DNA from: Kiritimatiellia bacterium
GTDB lineage: Bacteria; Verrucomicrobiota; Kiritimatiellia; RFP12; UBA1067
Direction: 5' to 3'
Assembly: GCA_017613085.1 (NCBI GenBank)
Contig: JAGAEL010000021.1
Span: forward strand, 1 to 35,620
DNA: 35,620 bases
Below the pieces are notes generated by a model, which saw only the letters and a program-made list of their open reading frames with translations, had not been told where the DNA came from and made no database searches. Of the stretch, positions 31,190-35,620 are shown in pieces. Made by a program: the position numbers and the translations under genes. The stretch's first letter is position 1; every line of letters begins with the position of its first letter.

Positions 31190-31233
31190 AAAACAAAATG
31201 CGGGAGGGGCGCGCTTCCCGCACGACCCTCCCG
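31190..31233 (-). terminator. Possible intrinsic terminator after the GH127 gene
   Basis: Minus strand CGGGAGGG (31226-31233) and CCCTCCCG (31201-31208) form an 8-bp stem, followed by CATTTTGTTTTGTTG. The stem sequence belongs to the GGGAGGG repeat family. The 245 bases between 31007 and 31251 otherwise hold the antitoxin operon promoter and an AT-rich stretch without a gene. Confidence 0.5.
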
Positions 31234-31251
31234 TTATGGATGTTACACAAA

Positions 31252-33678
31252 CTAAGGCGTGACCAGCCACAGTCCGAAGAGGCCTCCGGCGGTGTTGCCG
31301 GGCTTCGGGACGAAGCGCACTTCGACGCTCTTCTTCCCCGCCAGAAGTTCGGCGGGGACGGGCGTCTCCACGTACACGAAGGCGGGTTTGTTGTGATCGA
31401 CCAGTTTTTCGGTGTGTACCGTCTTGCCGTCCACCAGCACGTCGAAGGCACGCGCCCCCCGCTCGCGGGCGCAGTATTTGGCCACAAGGACACGCCCGCC
31501 GGGCGCGTCGCCGACGGCAAGGCGGTAGGCGAAGAAGCCGCCGCTTACGGCATGGCGCCAGCGGTATTCGTGGTGTTCGCCGTAAAGGCCGGTGCCGGAA
31601 TCGCTCTTCGCATCCGTGAACCCGTGCGCCTTCTCGCTCGCGGCGTCGCCGATCGCCACAGCGTCAACCGCCCTCTTCGCAAGCTCCGCCGCCTTCGCCG
31701 CCGCCTCGGCGAACGCCTTTTCCACTTCCGGGTCGGCAAGCCGCCAATACATCGTGTAGCGGCTGAAGTGCAGATCGTACATTGGCTTGAGGAGAATGTC
31801 ACTCCCCTTCAGACGGAACGCAATCGCACCGCCCGTTGTGCGCTCGAGGCAGCTTGCGGGATCGGTCGCGGCCGACGCGGGGACGGTTGGCATCGCAAGC
31901 GGCTTGCCAAGCTTCCAGCTTGATGTGCTGGACGCCGGCGGATGGGCAATGTAGTCACTCTGTTTCAACCCTTCGCTTCCAAGGTCGCCCACGAGCAACG
32001 TGGGACCGTAGAAGAACGCGACGTACTTCTTCGAACCGGGCAGATATTCGGCGCGGAGCGTCATCGGGAACTCAATATCAATCCTATCCCCCACCTTCCA
32101 TTCGCGCTCAATGCAAACATCGGCGCTGCCATCTGGAATCATGTGCCAGATTACGCGCGCGCCGTTCACGTACACCGCAAAATCTTCACCAGACCAAAAT
32201 GGATGGCGCACCTTCACCGTGAACTTCGGGTTCTTGCCGACAGCTTCTACCTTTACGCACGACGTCTCTCCGTAGGGAAACGCCGTCTCCTGACGGAGCT
32301 TCACGCCGCGCGCCTTCCAGTCGAGCATCGCCGGCGCGAAGAGCTGTACTGTCACAGCACTCTCGTCCGGCGTATGGGTGAACACCATCTGGCCGTATTT
32401 ACCGGGCGCCTCGAACCCGGTGCCAGTGCAGCACCACATGGAGTCGAACTCGTCCGAGTACGTGCGCGACGCGCCGGGCTTCGGCGGCGTGTAGTAGATG
32501 GTACGGCCAAGGATCGGATCGTGCGTGGAAAGGAGGTGGTCGAAGAGGACGCGCTCGTAGAAGTCCATTTTCCCGGACGGTTCCGTCTCGAACAGCGCCT
32601 CGGTCTGGCGCAGCATATTCACGGAGTTGCACGACTCCGGCCCGCCGTCCATGAAGAGCTTCTTCTCGAAGTCGCCCTTCGGGAAAAGATGCTCGCGGTG
32701 GGAGTTTCCGCCGTTCGCCCAGGCATGGTCACAGGCAAACGCATTCCATGCGTTGATGATCGAGCGATGCAGACGCTTCTCGCCCGTAATGCGGTAAACG
32801 CGCTCGAATCCGGTGAACTTGGGAATCTCGTTGTTCGCGTGGTGGAAGCAAAGGTGATCCACATTGCCGTCCGCGAGCGGCGCGAGCATCCTCTCGTGGC
32901 AGAGGCGACGCGCCCAGCGGCGGTATTTCTCGTCGCCCGTCATCTGGAACGCATAGGCGAACGTCTCCGGCAGCGAACCGTGTTCGCAGTCGAGCACCTT
33001 CTGCAACTGCGCGTCGTCCAGCTTCTCGATGACGGCATTGCCGAACCAGTCGGAGAGGCGCAGAAACACGCGCTTCGCCTTTTCGCTGTCCGTCGCGAGA
33101 TAGATGCGCCAGAGGCCGAGAAGGATCTTGTTCATCGTGTAGATCGGCTCGAAGCGCCCGTTGATGAACGCGCCGTATTCGGTCTTCGGGTTGATCTTGA
33201 CGTCGATCTTCCCCGAAGCGATCTCGGCGAACACCTTGCGTCCGTCCCTGACGGCGAGCGCGTAGCCGTCGCCGTGCGCGTTCTGCACGGCGTCCAGTTC
33301 ATCGACGATGTAGAGGAGCCGCCGCTTCAGTTCCTCGTCGCCGGTCGCCTCCACGGTCATCGCCGCGCCGGCCATGTAGAAGCCGAGAATGTGGCCCGCA
33401 AGGTCGAGCCTGAGCTTCGGCGACTCCCATCCGTTGTACGGCTCGGCCTTCGGCTTCAACCCGGCCTCGCTGCGGAAGCGGCTCAGGAGACGGTCTGGTT
33501 CGAGGCGCAACAGGTACTTCCTGTTCTGTTCCTGCTGCGCCTGGAGGGGACCGCCCGTGAGCCGTATGGCCGAAAGCGGGAACAGCGATTCGCGCGCCTC
33601 CGGCAGTTCCGCGCCAGACGCGCCTTGAAAGGCCGCACAAGCGGCGACCGCCAACATCACACTCGTTTTCGTCATCAT
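31252..33678 (-). CDS. Secreted GH127-family beta-L-arabinofuranosidase (DUF1680)
   Basis: An 808-residue exported enzyme. ATG 33678 (a second ATG follows at once) has AAGAGG six bases upstream; the frame is open to 33900, but that extension crosses the promoter. The signal peptide is at about 1-22 (SVMLAVAACAAFQGASG). The alpha/alpha barrel carries the zinc-thiolate site of GH127: E348 and C350 in GGPESCNS, then C416 and C417 in MWCCTGTG, one Cys being the nucleophile. A C-terminal beta-sandwich and an extra alpha-helical plus beta domain extend to 808. GH127/GH146 enzymes remove L-arabinofuranose from plant glycans. It is transcribed divergently from kduI, fitting pectin side-chain breakdown. 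The exact linkage cannot be read from sequence. Confidence 0.9.
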   Translation of the reverse strand: MMTKTSVMLAVAACAAFQGASGAELPEARESLFPLSAIRLTGGPLQAQQEQNRKYLLRLEPDRLLSRFRSEAGLKPKAEPYNGWESPKLRLDLAGHILGFYMAGAAMTVEATGDEELKRRLLYIVDELDAVQNAHGDGYALAVRDGRKVFAEIASGKIDVKINPKTEYGAFINGRFEPIYTMNKILLGLWRIYLATDSEKAKRVFLRLSDWFGNAVIEKLDDAQLQKVLDCEHGSLPETFAYAFQMTGDEKYRRWARRLCHERMLAPLADGNVDHLCFHHANNEIPKFTGFERVYRITGEKRLHRSIINAWNAFACDHAWANGGNSHREHLFPKGDFEKKLFMDGGPESCNSVNMLRQTEALFETEPSGKMDFYERVLFDHLLSTHDPILGRTIYYTPPKPGASRTYSDEFDSMWCCTGTGFEAPGKYGQMVFTHTPDESAVTVQLFAPAMLDWKARGVKLRQETAFPYGETSCVKVEAVGKNPKFTVKVRHPFWSGEDFAVYVNGARVIWHMIPDGSADVCIEREWKVGDRIDIEFPMTLRAEYLPGSKKYVAFFYGPTLLVGDLGSEGLKQSDYIAHPPASSTSSWKLGKPLAMPTVPASAATDPASCLERTTGGAIAFRLKGSDILLKPMYDLHFSRYTMYWRLADPEVEKAFAEAAAKAAELAKRAVDAVAIGDAASEKAHGFTDAKSDSGTGLYGEHHEYRWRHAVSGGFFAYRLAVGDAPGGRVLVAKYCARERGARAFDVLVDGKTVHTEKLVDHNKPAFVYVETPVPAELLAGKKSVEVRFVPKPGNTAGGLFGLWLVTP

Positions 33679-33737
33679 AAAAAACCTCTTGTTTCCACGC
33701 CGTACGGAACCCGGCGTTCGTTCACCGTCTGCCGGGG

Positions 33738-33766
33738 AGTATAACAACCGGCGGAACGCTTTGCAA
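33738..33766 (-). promoter_or_regulatory. Promoter of the GH127 gene
   Basis: Minus strand TTGCAA, 17-base spacer, TATACT, 59 bases upstream of ATG 33678. This is one of the best promoter matches in the window. Confidence 0.7.
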
Positions 33767-33772
33767 GAATCG

Positions 33773-33790
33773 AAATCCCTGTCAGGATTT
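33773..33790. promoter_or_regulatory. Candidate operator between divergent promoters
   Basis: AAATCC (33773-33778), six-base centre, GGATTT (33785-33790): a perfect 6+6 inverted repeat. It lies six bases behind the GH127 -35 and 19 bases behind the kduI -35. Confidence 0.45.
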
Positions 33791-33809
33791 GCCGTTATAC
33801 ATTTTCCAC

Positions 33810-33838
33810 TTGTTCCGGCAGGGGACGGCTGGTACACT
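33810..33838 (+). promoter_or_regulatory. Promoter of kduI
   Basis: TTGTTC, 17-base spacer, TACACT preceded by TGG, 33 bases upstream of ATG 33872. Confidence 0.65.
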
Positions 33839-33871
33839 ATCTGTTGTTTTTTGAAACATGGAGGATTTTTC

Positions 33872-34702
33872 ATGCGTACGATTGAGGCACCTGACCGCAC
33901 GAGTTACCGGAGAATGACCACGGACGAGCTTCGCAAAGGGTTCGTCATCGACGATTTGTTCGTCCCCGGCGAATTGAACCTGTGTTACACGAATGTCGAT
34001 CGCGGGATTGTCGGGGCGGCCGTCCCGACCACGAAAGCGCTCACCCTGAAAGGCGGCCGCGAGATGGCCTGCAAGGAGTTCTGCGAGCGACGGGAAGTCG
34101 GCGTGATCAACCTCGGGCAGACGGGGACGGTCACGGTTGACGGCACGAAGTATACGCTTGAAAACCGCGAGTGCCTGTACATCGCGCGCGGGTCGAAAAA
34201 GGTCGCGTTCGCCAGCGCGCGCGTGAAGTCGCCCGCCGCGTTCTACCTGGTCTCCTACCCCGCGCATGCCGTCTACCCCACGGTCAAAATGCAGCTGAAG
34301 GACGCGAACAACCGCGACCTCGGTTCGCCGGAACAGTCGAACGTCCGGACGATCCACCAGTACATCCGTCCCGGTTTCACCGCCAGCTGCCAGCTGGTGA
34401 TGGGTTTCACGGAGTTGAAGGGCGGGAGCGTCTGGAACTCCTTCCCCCCGCACACGCACGACCGCCGGACGGAGATCTACTGCTATTTCGACCTCCCGAA
34501 AGACGGACTTGTCTTTCACTATCTGGGCGAACCCGACGAGACGCGGCACGTCACCCTGCGGGAAAAAGGCATCGTGCTTTCGCCGCCCTGGTCGATCCAC
34601 TGCGGCGTCGGGACGGGTTCCTACACCTTCGTCTGGGCGATGGGCGGGGAGAACCAGGAATTCGACGACATGGATGCGTGCGACTTGAAAAAGTTCAGGT
34701 AA
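33872..34702 (+). CDS. kduI: 5-dehydro-4-deoxy-D-glucuronate isomerase (KduI)
   Basis: A 276-residue bicupin of standard length. KduI converts 5-keto-4-deoxyuronate to 2,5-diketo-3-deoxygluconate in the breakdown of unsaturated uronates released from pectin or glycosaminoglycans. The zinc ligands are visible: H194, H196 and E201 in PPHTHDRRTE, and H243 in WSIHCGVGTG. Other family segments are TRPGF-like IRPGFTASCQLVMGFT and the terminal WAMGGENQEFDDMD. ATG 33872 has GGAGG eight bases upstream. It is divergent from the GH127 gene and followed after 18 bases by an ATPase gene. The rest of the uronate pathway (KduD, KdgK, KdgA) is not in this window. Confidence 0.97.
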   Translation: MRTIEAPDRTSYRRMTTDELRKGFVIDDLFVPGELNLCYTNVDRGIVGAAVPTTKALTLKGGREMACKEFCERREVGVINLGQTGTVTVDGTKYTLENRECLYIARGSKKVAFASARVKSPAAFYLVSYPAHAVYPTVKMQLKDANNRDLGSPEQSNVRTIHQYIRPGFTASCQLVMGFTELKGGSVWNSFPPHTHDRRTEIYCYFDLPKDGLVFHYLGEPDETRHVTLREKGIVLSPPWSIHCGVGTGSYTFVWAMGGENQEFDDMDACDLKKFR

Positions 34703-34720
34703 CGACAGGATTAGGACACG

Positions 34721-35620
34721 ATGAGCAAGACCGTCACACATTCCGCAAAATCGAAGAAAAGGCTTCCGCTTCCCGTCGGGAACAGCGACTGGGCGGCGGT
34801 CAGGGACGGCTATTGGTCGGCCGACAAGACCCAGCTCATATCCGGGCTTCTCGACAAGAAGACCACGGTCGCGCTCTTCACACGCCCTCGCCGGTTTGGC
34901 AAGACGTTCGCGCTGGAGATGCTTCACACGTTCTTCGAGAAGACGGAGACGTCGAATGCCGGACTCTTCAAGGGCCTGAAGGTCTGGAAGGATGCCGCGT
35001 ACCGCGCCGAGCAGGGAAAGTATCCGGTCATACACGTCACGCTCAAGGACGCGAAAGGGACGGACTGGGCGGAGACCCGCGAGATGATCGCGGACGCCGT
35101 GCGCGATGAATATGACCGCCACCAAGCGGTGTTTGCCTCCCAGAAGTGTATTGAGACCGTTCGGGCGTTCCATCGTGAGCTGTGTCTTGAACAGGTCACC
35201 CCGGGAAACTTCCAGAGGGCACTCGGCATCCTCGCCTCCGCGCTCCATGCGTACTACGGCGAGAAGCCCGTGATTCTGATCGACGAGTACGATTCGCCGA
35301 TCAACTACGCCGCGACGCACGGATTCGGAGAGGAGGCGCTCCAGTTTTTCCGGAACGTCCTCTCGTCCGCGCTCAAGGACGGCAAGTACTGCCGGCTCGG
35401 CGTGATGACCGGGATTCTGCGTGTCGCGAAGGAGGGCGTCCTCTCCGGGCTGAACAACCCGAAGGTCTATTCGGTGTTCGACGCCGACTTCTCCGACTGC
35501 TTCGGCTTCACCGAGGACGAGGTGCGCGATCTCCTTACGGTCTACGGCCACCCCGAGAAGATGGACGAGGCGAAGGCGTGGTACGACGGTTACCTTTTCG
35601 GCGGTCGCGAGATGTACAAC
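34721..35620 (+). CDS. AAA-ATPase-like protein (PF09820 / DUF1703 type), partial
   Basis: Open from ATG 34721 to the right edge (300 codons) without a stop. After a short basic N-terminus (KTVTHSAKSKKRLPLPVGNS) come WAAVRDGYWSADKTQLISGL, the P-loop TRPRRFGKTFAL (about residues 54-65) and the Walker B segment VILIDEYDSPIN (about 184-195). LGVMTGILRVAKEGVLSGLN and CFGFTEDEVRDLL follow, as in the AAA-ATPase-like domain. This domain normally precedes a PD-(D/E)XK nuclease-like domain (DUF1703), which would lie beyond the window. Members are numerous in gut Bacteroidetes and PVC genomes; their function is unknown, and mobile or defence roles have been suggested. It is probably co-transcribed with kduI by position only. 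Confidence 0.9.
   Translation, partial: MSKTVTHSAKSKKRLPLPVGNSDWAAVRDGYWSADKTQLISGLLDKKTTVALFTRPRRFGKTFALEMLHTFFEKTETSNAGLFKGLKVWKDAAYRAEQGKYPVIHVTLKDAKGTDWAETREMIADAVRDEYDRHQAVFASQKCIETVRAFHRELCLEQVTPGNFQRALGILASALHAYYGEKPVILIDEYDSPINYAATHGFGEEALQFFRNVLSSALKDGKYCRLGVMTGILRVAKEGVLSGLNNPKVYSVFDADFSDCFGFTEDEVRDLLTVYGHPEKMDEAKAWYDGYLFGGREMYN

Noticed and set aside
33679-33900. In-frame upstream extension of the GH127 gene to 33900
   Set aside because: It crosses the TTGCAA-17-TATACT promoter, has no ribosome site, and would bury the signal peptide; ATG 33678 has AAGAGG at good spacing.
33782-35551. Long minus-strand open frame opposite kduI and the ATPase gene
   Set aside because: It is antisense to two clear protein families, its composition is typical of a GC-rich shadow frame, and it has no recognisable motif.

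Overview
The window is a GC-rich, gene-dense bacterial chromosome segment. It holds 25 readable protein genes (23 complete, counting two very small ones, plus one cut by each edge at 1 and 35620), two further predicted small peptides among them being the least certain, and one pseudogene. I see no rRNA, tRNA, CRISPR array or transposase. Secreted GH92, GH123-like and GH127 glycosidases, basic-secretory-protein peptidases, many unknown exported proteins and mosaic palindromic intergenic repeats suggest a gut or biomass-degrading member of the PVC superphylum, most likely Kiritimatiellota or Lentisphaerota. That placement is inference from style, not from a marker gene.

Layout. Positions 1-1943 (minus) hold small exported or membrane proteins of unknown role, interrupted by a four-helix-bundle (S23/IVP-type) gene inside inverted repeats. 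Positions 2034-9462 (minus) are a mannoside/glycoprotein locus: a secreted peptidase with LamG-like and repeat regions, a peptidase-GH92 fusion, and a second GH92 without a signal peptide. Positions 9742-15717 (minus) look like one transcript: two surface-repeat proteins, a GH123/DUF4091-like hydrolase, a fused MEMO1-AMMECR1 protein and the radical-SAM AmrS partner. Positions 16139-18838 (minus) hold two unknown membrane-anchored proteins and a decayed partial copy of one of them, between two copies of a 22-bp direct repeat. Positions 19312-21171 (minus) are cutC and a transglutaminase-like lipoprotein.

Positions 21325-28171 (plus) form an envelope operon: TPR protein, YdbH/AsmA-like protein, and an MMPL/RND exporter fused to a lipoprotein-like domain. 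LepA follows (minus), then an AbrB/PIN pair whose PIN protein lacks the usual catalytic acids and which is preceded by two tiny coupled ORFs. Last is a divergent pair: a GH127 beta-L-arabinofuranosidase (minus) and kduI (plus), with a palindrome between their promoters, followed by a partial AAA-ATPase/DUF1703-type gene.

The most unusual items are the translation-coupled four-helix cassette, the catalytically degenerate PIN module with its nested peptides, the peptidase-GH92 fusion, the exporter-lipoprotein fusion with an in-frame palindromic insert, and the modular repeat family that includes 9-bp-period GACAA arrays.
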